A stretch of 64,000 bases of DNA. It comes from Eledone cirrhosa. Taxonomy: Eukaryota > Mollusca > Cephalopoda > Octopoda > Eledonidae. Below are positions 43,153 through 55,068 of the stretch, piece by piece. The position numbers and the translations under genes were made by a program. The notes under the pieces were generated by a model. The model had not been told where the DNA came from. It worked only from the letters and a program-made list of their open reading frames with translations, and made no database searches. Location of the stretch: the NCBI GenBank assembly GCA_964016885.1, contig OZ024740.1, forward strand, positions 152,001-216,000, in the 5' to 3' direction. How positions within the stretch are numbered: position 1 is the stretch's first letter; every line of letters begins with the position of its first letter.

Positions 43153-46100
43153 TACCAACCACAGTCGGTACCACTACTACATGTCTAACCTACTAACTAC
43201 TCCCAGTGTACCAACCACAGTCGGTACCACTACTACATGTCTAACCTACTAACTACTCCCAGTGTAGCAACCACAGTCGGTACCACTACTACATGTCTAA
43301 CCTACTAACTACTCCCAGTGTACCAACCACATTCGGTACCACTACTACATGTCTAACCGACTAACTACTCCCAGTGTACCAACCACAGTCGGTACCACTA
43401 CTACATGTCTAACCTACTAACTACTCCCAGTGTACCAACCACATTCGGTACCACTACTACATGTCTAACCTACTAACTACTCCCAGTGTACCAACCACAG
43501 TCGGTACCACTACTACATGTCTAACCTACTAACTACTCCCAGTGTAGCAACCACAGTCGGTACCACTTCTACATGTCTAACCTACTAACTACTCCCAGTG
43601 TACCAACCACAGTCGGTACCACTACTACATGTCTAACCTACTAACTACTCCCAGTGTAGCAACCACATTCGGTACCACTACTACATGTCTAACCTACTAA
43701 CTACTCCCAGTGTACCAACCACATTCGGTACCACTACTACATGTCTAACCTACTAACTACTCCCAGTGTACCAACCACATTCGGTACCACTACTACATGT
43801 CTAACCTACGAACTACTCCCAGTACACCAACCACAGTCGGTACCTCTACTACATGTCTAACCTACTAACTACTCCCAGTGTACCAACCACAATTGGTACC
43901 AGAACCACATGTCTAACCTACTAACTACTCCCAGTGTACCAACCACATTCGGTACCACTACTACATGTCTAACCTACTAACTACTCCCAGTGTACCAACC
44001 ACAGTCGGTAACACTACTACATGTCTAACCTACTAACTACTCCCACTGTACCAACCACAATTGGTACCACAACCACATGTCTAACCTACTAACTAGTCCC
44101 AGTACACCAACCACATTCGGTACTACTACATGTCTAACCTACTAACTACTCCCAGTGTACCAACCACAGTCGGTACCACTACCACATGTCTAACCTACTA
44201 ACTAGTCCCAGTGTACCAACCACAGTCGGTACTACTACATGTCTAACCTACTAACTACTCCCAGTGTACCAACCACAGTCGGTACCACTACCACATGTCT
44301 AACCTACTAACTACTACCCGTACACCAACCACAGTCGGTACCACTTCTACATGTCTAACCTACTAACTACTCCCAGTGTACCAACCACAGTCGGTACCAC
44401 TTCTACATGTCTAACCTACTAACTACTCCCAGTACACCAACCACAGTCGGTACCACTTCTACATGTCTAACCTACTAACTACACCCAGCACACCAACCAC
44501 AGTCGGTACCACTTCTACATGTCTAACCTACTAACTACTCCCACTGTACCAACCACAATTGGTACCACAACCACATGTCTAACCTACTAACTAGTCCCAG
44601 TGTACCAACCACAGTCGGTACTACTACATGTCTAACCTACTAACTACTCCCAGTGTACCAACCACAGTCGGTACCACTACCACATGTCTAACCTACTAAC
44701 TACTACCCGTACACCAACCACAGTCGGTACCACTTCTACATGTCTAACCTACTAACTACTCCCAGTGTACCAACCACAGTCGGTACCACTTCTACATGTC
44801 TAACCTACTAACTACTCCCAGTACACCAACCACAGTCGGTACCACTTCTACATGTCTAACCTACTAACTACACCCAGCACACCAACCACAGTCGGTACCA
44901 CTTCTACATGTCTAACCTACTAACTACTCCCAGTACACCAACCACAGTCGGTACCACTTCTACATGTCTAACCTACTAACTACTCCCAGTACACCAACCA
45001 CAGTCGGTACCACTACTACATGTCTAACCTACTAAGTACTCCCAGTGTACCAACCACAGTCGGTACCACTTCTACATGTCTAACCTACTAACTACTCCCA
45101 GTGTACCAACCACAGTCCGTACCACTTTTACATATCTAACCTACTAACTACTCCCAGAGTACCAACCACAGTTGGTTCCACTTCTACATGACTAACCTAC
45201 TAACTACTCCCAGTGTACCAACCACAGTCGGTACCACTACTACATGTCTAACCTACTAACTACTCCCAGTACACCAACCAGAGTCGGTACTACTACATGT
45301 CTAACCTACTAACTACTCCCAGTGTACCAACCACAGTCCGTACCACTTTTACATATCTAACCTACTAACTACTCCCAGTGTACCAACCACAGTCGGTACC
45401 AATTCTACATGTCTAATCTACTAACTACTCCCAGTGTACCAAGCACAGTCGGTACCACTACTACATGTCTAACCTACTAAGTACTCCCAGTGTACCAACC
45501 ACAGTCGCTACCACTTCTACATGTCTAACCTACTAACAACTCCTAGTGTACCAACCACAGTCTGTACCCCTACTACATGTCTAACCTACTAACTACTCCC
45601 AGTACACCAACCACAGTCGGTACCACTTCTGCATGTCTAAACTACTAACTATTCCCAGTACACCAACCACAGTCGGTACCACTACTACATGTCTAACATA
45701 CTAACTACTCCCAGTGTACCAACCACAGTCAGTACCACTTCTAAATGTCTAACCTACTAACTACTCCCAGTGTACCAACCAGAGTTGGTAGCACTACTAC
45801 ATGCCTAACCTACTAACTACTCCCAGTGTACCAACCACAGTCGGTACCACTTCTACATGTCTAACCTACTAACTACTCCCAGTACACCAACCACAGTCGG
45901 TACCACTACTACATGCCTAACCTACTAACTACTCCCAGTACACCAACCACAGTCGGTACTACTACATGTCTAACCTACTAACTACTCCCAGTGTACCAAC
46001 CACAGTCGGTACCACTACTACATGTCTAACTTACTAACTACTCCCAGTTTACCAACCACAGTTGGTACCACTACTACATGTCTAACCTACTAACTACTCC

Positions 46101-49100
46101 CAGTGTACCAACCAGAGTTGGTACCACTACTACATGTCTAACCTACTAACTACTCCCAGTGTACCAACCACAATCGGTACCACTATTACATGTCTAACCT
46201 ACTATCTACTCCCAGTACACCAACCACAGTCGGTACCACTACTTCATGTCTAACCTACTAACTACTCCCAGTGTACCAACCACAGTTGGTACCACTATTA
46301 CATGTCTAACCTACTAACTACTCCCAGTGTACCAACCACAGTCGGTACCACTATTACATGTCAAACCTACTAACTACTCCCAGTGTACCAACCAGAGTTG
46401 GTACCACTACTACATGTCTAACCTACTAACTACTCCCAGTACACCAACCACAGTCGGTACTACTACATGTCTAACTTACTAACTACTCCCAGTACACCAA
46501 CCACAGTCGGTACCACTTCTACGTGACTAACCTACTAACTATTCCCAGTACACCAACCACAGTCGGTACTACTACATGTCTAACTTACTAACTACTCCCA
46601 GTGTACCAACCACAGTCGGTACCTCTACTACATGTCTAACCTACTAACTATTCCCAGTACACCAACCACAGTCGGTACCACTTCTACATGTCTAACCTAC
46701 TAACTACACCCAGTGTACCAACCACAGTTGGTACCACTTCTACATGTCCAACCTACTAACTACTCCCAGTGTACCAACCACAGTCGGTACCACTTCTACA
46801 TGTCTAACCTACTAACTACACCCAGTGTACCAACCACAGTCGGTACCACTACTACATGTCTAACCTACTAACTACACCCAGTGTACCAACCACAGTTGGT
46901 ACCACTTCTACATGTCCAACCTACTAACTACTCCCAGTGTACCAACCACAGTCGGTACCACTTCTACATGTCCAACCTACTAACTACTCCCAGTACACCA
47001 ACCACAGTCGGTACCACTTCTACATGTCGAAACTACTAACTATTCCCAGTACACCAACCACAGTCGGTAATACTACATGTCTAACCGACTAACTACTCCC
47101 AGTGTACCAACCACAGTCGGTACCACTTCTACATGTGTAACCTACTAACTACTCCCAGTACACCAACCACAGTCGGTACCACTACTACATGTCTAACCTA
47201 CTAACTACTCCCAGTGTACCAACCAGAGTTGGTAGCACTACTACATGCCTAACCTACTAACTACTCCCAGTGTACCAACCACAGTCGGTACCACTTCTAC
47301 ATGTCGAAACTACTAACTATTCCCAGTACACCAACCACAGTCGGTACCACTTCTACATGTCTAACCTACTAACTACTCCCAGTGTACCAACCACAGTCGG
47401 TACCACTACTACATGTCTAACCTACTAACTACTCCCAGTGTACCAACCACAGTTGGTACCACTTCTACATGTCTAACCTACTAACTACTCCCAGTACACC
47501 AACCACAGTCGGTACCACTACTACATGTCTAACCTACTAACTACTCCCAGTACACCAACCACAGTCGGTACCACTTCTACATGTCTAACCTACTAACTAC
47601 TCCCAGTACACCAACCACAGTCGGTACCACTACTACATGCCTAACCTACTAACTACTCCCAGTGTACCAACCACAGTCGGTACCACTACTACATGTCTAA
47701 CCTACTAACATCTCCCAGTGTACCAACCACAGTCGGTACCACTTCTACATGTCTAACCTACTAACTACTCCCAGTGTACCAACCACAGTTGGTACCACTA
47801 CTACATGTCTAACCTACTAACTACTCCCAGTGTACCAACCACAATCGGTACCACTATTACATGTCTAACCTACTAACTACTCCCAGTACACCAACCACAG
47901 TCGGTACCACTTCTACATGTCTAACCTACTAACTACTCCCAGTACACCAACCACAGTTGGTACCACTTCTACATGTCTAACCTACTAACTACTCCCAGTG
48001 TACCAACCACAGTCGGTACCACTACTACATGCCTAACATACTAACTACTCCCAGTGTACCAACCACAGTCGGTACCACTTCTACATGTCTAACCTACTAA
48101 CTACTCCCAGTACACCAACCACAGTCGGTACCACTACTACATGTCTGACCTACTAACTACTCCCAGTGTACCAACCACAGTCGGTACCACTACGACAGGT
48201 CTAACCTACTAACTACTCCCAGTGTACCAACCACAGTCGGTACCACTACTACATGTCTAACCTACTAACTACTGCTAGTGTACTAACCACAGTCGGTACC
48301 ACTTCTACATGTCTAACCTACTAACATCTCCCAGTGTACCAACCAGAGTTGGTACCACTACTACATGTCTAACCTACTAACTACACCCAGTGTACCAACC
48401 ACAGTCGGTACCACTACTACATGTCTAACCTACTAACTATTCCTAGTGTACTAACCACAGTCGGTACCACTACTACATGTCTAACGTACTAACTACTCCC
48501 AGTACACCAACCACAGTCGGTACCACTACTACATGTCTAACCTACTAACTACTCCCAGTACACCAACCACAGTCGGTACCACTACTACATGTCTAACCTA
48601 CTAACTACTCCCAGTGTACCAACCACATTCGGTACCACTACTACATATCTAACCTACTAACTACTCCCAGTGTACCAACCACATTCGGTACCACTCCTAC
48701 ATGTCTAACCTACTAACTACTCCCAGTGTACCAACCACATTCGGTACCACTACTACATGTCTAACCTACGAACTACTCCCAGTACACCAACCACAGTCGG
48801 TACCTCTACTACATGTCTAACCTACTAACTACACCCAGTACACCAACCACAGTCGGTACCACTACTACATGTCTAACCTACTAACTACACCCAGTACACC
48901 AACCATAGTCGGTACCACTACTACATGTCTAACCTACTAACTACTCCCAGTGTACCAACCACATCCGGTACCACTACTACATGTCTAACCTACTAACTAC
49001 TCCCACTGTACCAACCACAGTCGGTACCTCTACTACATGTCTAACCTACTAACTACTCCCAGTGTACCAACCACAGTCGGTACCACTTCTACATGTCTAA

Positions 49101-51343
49101 CCTACTAACTACACCCAGTGTACCAACCACAGTCGGTACCACTACTACATGTCTAACCTACTAACTACTCCCAGTACACCAACCACAGTCGGTACCACTA
49201 CTACATGTCTAACCTACTAACTACTCCCAGTACACCAACCAGTCGGTACCACTACTACATGTCTAACCTACTAACTACTCCCAGTACACCAACCAGTCGG
49301 TACCACTACTACATGTCTAACCTACTAACTACTCCCACTGTACCAACCACAGTCGGTACCTCTACTACATGTCTAACCTACTAACTACTCCCAGTGTACC
49401 AACCACAGTCGGTACCACTTCTACATGTCTAACCTACTAACTACACCCAGTGTACCAACCACAGTCGGTACCACTACTACATGTCTAACCTACTAACTAC
49501 TCCCAGTACACCAACCAGTCGGTACCACTACTACATGTCTAACCTACTAACTACTCCCAGTACACCAACCAGTCGGTACCACTACTACATGTCTAACCTA
49601 CTAACTACTCCCACTGTACCAACCACAGTCGGTACCTCTACTACATGTCTAACCTACTAACTACTCCCAGTGTACCAACCACAGTCGGTACCACTTCTAC
49701 ATGTCTAACCTACTAACTACTCCCAGTGTACCAACCACAGTCGGTACCACTACTACATGCCTAACCTACTAACTACTCCCAGTACACCAACCACAGTCGG
49801 TACCACTACTACATGCCTAACCTACTAACTACTCCCAGTACACCAACCAGTCGGTACCACTACTACATGCCTAACCTACTAACTACTCCCAGTACACCAA
49901 CCACAGTCGGTACCACTACTACATGTCTAACCTACTAACTACTCCCAGTGTACCAACCACAGTCGGTACCACTTCTACATGTCTAACCTACTAACTACTC
50001 CCAGTGTACCAACCACAGTCGGTACCACTACTACATGCCTAACCTACTAACTACTCCCAGTACACCAACCACAGTCGGTACCACTACTACATGCCTAACC
50101 TACTAACTACTCCCAGTACACCAACCAGTCGGTACCACTACTACATGCCTAACCTACTAACTACTCCCAGTACACCAACCACAGTCGGTACCACTACTAC
50201 ATGTCTAACCTACTAACTACTCCCACTGTACCAACCACAGTCGGTACCTCTACTACATGTCTAACCTACTAACTACTCCCAGTGTACCAACCACAGTCGG
50301 TACCACTACTACATGCCTAACCTACTAACTACTCCCAGTGTACCAACCAGTCGGTACTACTACATGCCTAACCTACTAACTACTCCCAGTACACCAACCA
50401 GTCGGTACCACTACTACATGTCTAACCTACTAACTACTCCCAGTACACCAACCACAGTCGGTACCACTACTACATGTCTAACCTACTAACTACTCCCAGT
50501 GTACCAACCACAGTCGGTACCACTTCTACATGTCTAACCTACTAACTACTCCCAGTACACCAACCACAATCGGTACCACTTCTACATGTCTAACCTACTA
50601 ACTACTCCCAGTACACCAACCAGAGTTGGTACCACTACTACATGTCTAACCTACTAACTACTCCCAGTACACCAACCACAATCGGTACCACTTCTACATG
50701 TCTAACCTACTAACTACTCCCAGTACACCAACCAGAGTTGGTACCACTTCTACATGTCTAACCTACTAACATCTCCCAGTACACCAACCACAGTCGGTAC
50801 CACTTCTACATGTCTAACCTACTAACTACTCCCAGTGTACCAACCACAGTCGGTACCACTACTACATGTCTAACCTACTAACTACTCCCAGTACACCAAC
50901 CACAGTCCGTACCACTTCTACATGTCTAACCTACTAACTACTCCCAGTGTACCAACCACAATCGGTACCACTTCTACATGTCTAACCTACTAACTACTCC
51001 CAGTACACCAACCACAGTCGGTACCACTACTACATGTCTAACCTACTAAGTACTCCCAGTGTACCAACCACAGTCGGTACAAATTCTACATGTTTAACCT
51101 ACTAACTACTCCCAGTACACCAACCACAGTCGGTACTACTACATGTCTAACCTACTAACTACTCCCAGTACACCAACCACATTCGGTACCACTTCTACAT
51201 GTCTAACCTACTAACTACTCCCAGTACACCAACCACAGTCGGTACCACTTCTACATGTCTAACCTACTAACTACTCCCAGTACACCAACCACAGTCGGTA
51301 CCACTTCTACATGTCTAACCTACTAACTACTCCCAGTGTACCA
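43153..51343. repeat. 8.2-kb satellite array, 56-bp unit
   Basis: The unit begins AGTGTACCAACCACAGTCGG, continues TACCACTACTACATGTCTAA and ends CCTACTAACTACTCCC (56 bp). Length divided by unit gives about 146 copies. Variants include GTGTACC versus ACACACC at the start, CACTTCT versus CACTACT, a 3-bp-shorter form (GGTACTACTACATG, 53 bp) and a 2-bp-shorter form (CCAACCAGTCGG, 54 bp, mostly 49.2-50.4 kb). Local higher-order blocks exist: rare strings ACTACCCGTACACC (44313 and 44702) and ACACCCAGCACACC (44481 and 44870) both recur at 389 bp. Most units carry GGTACC and ACATGT. Stops occur in each unit, so there is no coding potential. Confidence 0.97.
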
Positions 51344-51480
51344 ACCACAGTTTTAAAAGTGAGGACTTGTAAGGACTGGGTTGTGATAGAAATACTAACT
51401 TTGAACAACACTTCTCTACTTTCAATTAGACCACTGACAACATTTGAAAATCATTGACGTGGCTGGTTAGAAGGCCGACA
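51344..51480. other. Unassigned sequence
   Basis: A short unique stretch between the satellite and the CAC/CAA microsatellite. Confidence 0.5.
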
Positions 51481-51487
51481 ACAACCA

Positions 51488-51672
51488 TTGCATCAGCAGC
51501 CACACCACCACCACCACCACCACCACCACCAACAACACAAACAACAACAACAACACCACCACCATAAACAACACCACAAAGAACAGCAACCACCACCACC
51601 ACCACCACCACCACCACCACAACAACCACCACCACCACCACCACAACCACCACCACAACAACAACCATAACA
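51488..51672 (+). repeat. CAC/CAA triplet microsatellite
   Basis: Runs of CAC alternate with CAA/AAC triplets for about 185 bp, giving apparent poly-His/Gln/Pro or poly-Val frames. These are low-complexity artefacts and not proteins. Confidence 0.93.
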
Positions 51673-51847
51673 ATAATATCTACCAGAGGTGTCCAGCCAG
51701 CATGGTCTTTACTATTTACATCTGCTCCTTCAGATATCAGTCTACAGACATTGCCCAGATTATTCTGAAATAAAGATACAAGAATACTTTAAAGGAAAAA
51801 TAAATAAATATTTAAAAACAAAAGAAAAACAAAGCTTATATAATAAT

Positions 51848-52033
51848 TGTTTCTACATTTGGGACAAGGCCAGCAATTACCCAATACATTACTGGTACTT
51901 TATTTTATCGACCCCGTAAGGATCAAAGGCAAACTAACCTAAGCAGGATTTGAACTGAGAACATAAAGGGCCGTAACTCTAGGTTGTGAAGCATGTTGTC
52001 TGATGCTTTACTGCTACAGCCAATCCACCGCCA
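51848..52033 (-). mobile_element. Full-length octopus-type SINE with long target-site duplication
   Basis: The reverse complement reads TGTAGCAGTAAAGCATCAGA (A-box-like), CTCAGTTCAAATCCTGCTTA (B-box), TTTGATCCTTACGGGGTCGA, TAAAATAAAGTACCAGTAAT and GCTGGCCTTGTCCCAAATGT. The copy is about 186 bp and flanked by AAAGCTTATATAATAAT (51831-51847) and AAAGCTTATGTAATAAT (52034-52050), which differ at one of 17 positions. The duplication indicates a complete insertion that is not very old. Confidence 0.92.
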
Positions 52034-52050
52034 AAAGCTTATGTAATAAT

Positions 52051-52061
52051 AATAATAATAA
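52051..52061. repeat. AAT tail repeat
   Basis: AATAATAATAA follows the SINE duplication and leads into the CR1-like LINE 3' end. It probably is that LINE's tail. Confidence 0.6.
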
Positions 52062-52464
52062 TGAAATAGTGTGTACAGTGCTCAGGTGCACTACAACTCA
52101 TCAAAAAGTGTATGTATAGTACATAGGGTAATGTACAAACGTCAGGAAAATGAACAGTGCATGAGTCATGATATACACATGTGTGCATGTGTATGGAAGG
52201 GATACATCAGGTGTAGTTTTGGCGTATTTCGGGAAGCATGAGGGTTTTAAAGGATGCAGTGTCTCGGCAGCTAACAACTGACGCAGGCAGTTTGTTCCAT
52301 GCTTCAGCAACTGTGAGTGTGAAAAAATGTTTCCGAAAGTCATGGGAACTGTGCTGTTTTCTGATTTTGTAGGCATGTCCACGTGTGTTTACCAAGTCCA
52401 TTGCCAGACGTCGGAGCTTCAATGAATCCATGTTCAGGGAAGCAAGGCGTTCAGAGTTTAGCAG

Positions 52465-53043
52465 TATTGGTTATTAAGTAGTCGTTGTCGCCACTTTAAC
52501 AGGGTAGATGATTGAAGGGTCGTTAGCTGCCAGTGTGGTAAGTGATGGTATCCTCGTTGGATTATCTTGTCGACATAGACGTGAGGGAAGGTCCCTCGAT
52601 CTATTTTCCATCTTTGTATTTACAATATTCCTTTCGTCAGGTCGCCAATTCCAGCAGCATGGATTATAGATGTTATTGAGACACGAGTAACATAATAATG
52701 ATTTCAACAGCAGAAATTAGAGATGAAATGTATGTTTATTTTTGATGTAGTACAAACAATGTTTGTTAACTTATATGGTTGAAGTTACAGATAAAAAAGA
52801 GGTTACAAAAGGGAATGTGCCATTGCGCCGTTAAGCCGGCGAGGCTAGGGTACAATATCTCACCGTTACATTATGCGTGTTGCTGGCTTGAAGTTTCCGG
52901 TACAAGAGAGAGATTCTTCAAATCTTCGCGGGGAATTTCTTCCTCAGGGCGCGTAGGGATACATCCTCTTCTACTGGCGCTGATTGGCTGAACTGAGCCA
53001 AATCACGCATAGAGAATGTATATGAGCCCGCGGAATGTAGGTC
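52465..53043 (-). mobile_element. Probable LTR or partial LTR-retrotransposon insert
   Basis: On the minus strand it begins TGTAGTGACCTACATTCCGC and contains an AATAAA signal (about 52736-52741). It then has AATTGGCGACCTGACG near 52650, and ends near AAAGTGGCGACAACGACTAC. The TG start, AATAAA and TGGCGAC strings (a primer-binding-site-like start in Gypsy-type elements, from memory) suggest an LTR with some leader. It splits HLPYS from the C-terminal RT region of the host LINE. The exact 3' border and a target duplication are not clear (TACT at both sides is short). Confidence 0.5.
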
Positions 53044-53943
53044 ACTACAAGAGTATGGTAGGTGTCTGATGGAGGGTATGCGCTTGGTTGCACGTGTCTG
53101 AACAGTTTCCAGGAGGTCAATGTTCTGAGCAAGATAGGGGTCCCAGACTGATGATGCGAATTCCAAATGTGGTCGTACCATAGCTGTATACAGCTTTAAA
53201 TAGATGGCTGGAGAGCGGCTAACAAAGACACCCTCGGCCTTCTTGACAATCTTAGAGACATGCTTTGTCCAACGCAAATCGCTGCTGACAGTAATGCCCA
53301 GGTCACGTTCACAAGAGGACTTCTTGATATCAGTGTTGTGGAGGGAGTATGTGGACGCTGGATTTTTCCTCCCAAAATGCATGGTGGTACACTTGTCCAC
53401 AGCCAGCTTCAGTTGCCAGTCTGTGATCCATTGCTGCATTGTGTCCAAGTTTGATTGTAGGAAAGAGTTGTCGATTTCAGGATCAGTCCTTTTGATTTCA
53501 TCTGCATACTTTAGTACTGTGGCATTCTTTAAGTTGGCATCTATGTCATTAATATATGCCACAAACAAAAGGGGACTAAGAACAGATCCCTGTGGTACAC
53601 CAGATGACATCTCATATGGTGAAGAATGCTGTCCTAGAATCCTGACTACCTCTTTTCGGCTGAGAATGAAGGATTTCAACCAGTTAAAAAGATCATCCTT
53701 CATACCCATTGCAGAGAGTTTCGCCATAAGTCTTTTGTGTGGCACAGAATTAAAAGCCTTAGCGAAGTCAAGGTAAACAACATCCACCCATGAGCCGCTG
53801 TCAGTGATCCGGGTAATATCTTCAAGGAAGTCAATAAGCTGATCACAGCAGCTGGAGTTAGGGATAAATCCAAATTGCGAGGGCCGGATGAGGCTGTGAG
53901 AGCTCCAGAAGTTCCAAAATGTTTCTCTGACATAGGATTCCAT
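52918..53943 (-). pseudogene. CR1-like reverse transcriptase
   Basis: 341 codons are open. PSQFGFIPNSSCCDQLI, motif A VVYLDFAKAFNSVPHKRL, LFNWLKSFILSRKEVV, motif B GVPQGSVLSPLLFVAYINDI and motif C LKYADEIKRT (residues 146-149 give YADE where the family has YADD) are seen. CERDLGITVSSDLRWTKHV, LYTAMVRPHLEFASSVWDPY and TRATKRIPSIRHLPYS follow. The frame then runs out of the LINE into the inserted LTR-like sequence (after HLPYS), so its last about 40 residues are not RT. The loss of the second catalytic aspartate means it is inactive. Confidence 0.9.
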
Positions 53944-54629
53944 CAGTTTCCATCAGTTTGGCAATACAGCTAGTAAGACTGACTGGACGATAGTTGACAG
54001 GTGACGTGTGGTCACCCTTTTTGAACAGGAGAATGACACTGGCAGTTTTCCACTGCTCCGGAGTAGCACCATTGTTGAGACAGTATTGAAAGAAGAAAGA
54101 AAGCTGGTGCAAAAGGAAATACCCACCACATTTGAGAAGCAGGTATGTAACACCATCAAGACCAGGGAGGCATAGTTGCGCTTATTCTAAGGTGACGTCG
54201 CAACATTGCAGGTGTAAATTCCATAGTTGTTATGGAATTTGATGATAGAGATGGTGGAGATGGTACATTCTGGTTTTCAACAGTAAAAATGCTTGCATAG
54301 CACTCAGCAATGAGTTCTGCGCATTCTTTGGGATCGTCAGTGATCTCGCTTGTGTGGGGATTGCGAAGAGGACCAGCTGGAGAGTGAGCTCTCTGCTTTG
54401 AATGAACATATTTCCAGAACATCTTACTGTCAGGATTGGTTGCTATGCACTGTTCAAATTCAAACACTGCCTTTTTTGTCACTTGCTTGAGATGGTTGGA
54501 AGATTTATTCCGCTTTTTTCTGTTGTCATCTGATTTATGCAGTTTATATTCCCGTTCAGCGTTTCAACGTTCTTTCCTGGCAAGTCGGACCGCTGAAGTT
54601 TCCCAGTAATAATTATCATTAGAGAGTGA

Positions 54630-54765
54630 GGTTAGCTTTTCCTTTCATCCTCACGGGGTCAATACAATAAAATACCAGTAATGAACTGGGGTCGATCTAA
54701 TTGACTTTCCCTTCCCACCCCCCAAATTGTTATCCTTCTGCCTAAATCAGAAACCATTATAAGAG
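54630..54765 (+). mobile_element. Octopus-type SINE, body and 3' part
   Basis: GAGGTTAGCTTTTCCTTTCA, TCCTCACGGGGTCAATACAA, ACCAGTAATGAACTGGGGTC and TTGTTATCCTTCTGCCTAAA match the SINE body after box B. The tRNA-like head is missing. Confidence 0.82.
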
Positions 54766-54837
54766 ATTGGGAAGACAAGCAAGATGAAGTTGTCAGAGAT
54801 CAGCTTTTCACTAACTACTGATTTGGTTATGACAATC

Positions 54838-54940
54838 CTTGCTAGCACATTCTGAGTTCAAATCCTGTTGAGGTTAGCTTTGCCTTTCATCTTCATGGGG
54901 TCAATAAAATAAAGTACCAGTAATGCACTGGAGTTACATA
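54838..54940 (+). mobile_element. Octopus-type SINE, partial
   Basis: TTCTGAGTTCAAATCCTGTT (box B), GAGGTTAGCTTTGCCTTTCA, GGGGTCAATAAAATAAAGTA and CCAGTAATGCACTGGAGTTA are seen. It lacks the A-box region and the 3' end, and lies about 70 bp from the previous SINE in the same orientation. Confidence 0.82.
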
Positions 54941-55031
54941 ACATTATGATGGAAGGTTTTATAAATAACTTTCTTATTGTTCAGCTGGTGTTTGGAACAT
55001 AACTTAACAAATATTCTTACATAACATTATA

Positions 55032-55063
<32 letters not shown>

Positions 55064-55068
55064 TAATG

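Larger units (their letters stand above)
52062..54615 (-). mobile_element. CR1-like LINE, 5'-truncated, with an inserted LTR-like sequence
   Basis: On the minus strand the order is a segment before the RT (54482-54156; FWKYVHSKQRAHSPAGPL, ECAELIAECYASIFT), RT entry (54112-53858; ASVILLFKKGDHTSPVNYRP), the RT core (53943-53043) and, after a 0.58-kb insert (52465-53043), the C-terminal end (52431-52207; NTRGHAYKIRKQHS, VAEAWNKLPASVV). The last segments are typical of CR1-group LINEs. The 3' end is the same as that at 27081-27475. Frameshifts occur near 54150, 53950 and 52300. The 5' part with the endonuclease is missing, and a SINE follows at 54630. Confidence 0.85.

Noticed and set aside
51426..51673. 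Poly-Val, poly-Trp and poly-His/Gln/Pro frames
   Set aside because: Triplet microsatellite read in different frames.
53204..53776. Plus-strand 190-codon frame
   Set aside because: Antisense shadow of the CR1-like reverse transcriptase.
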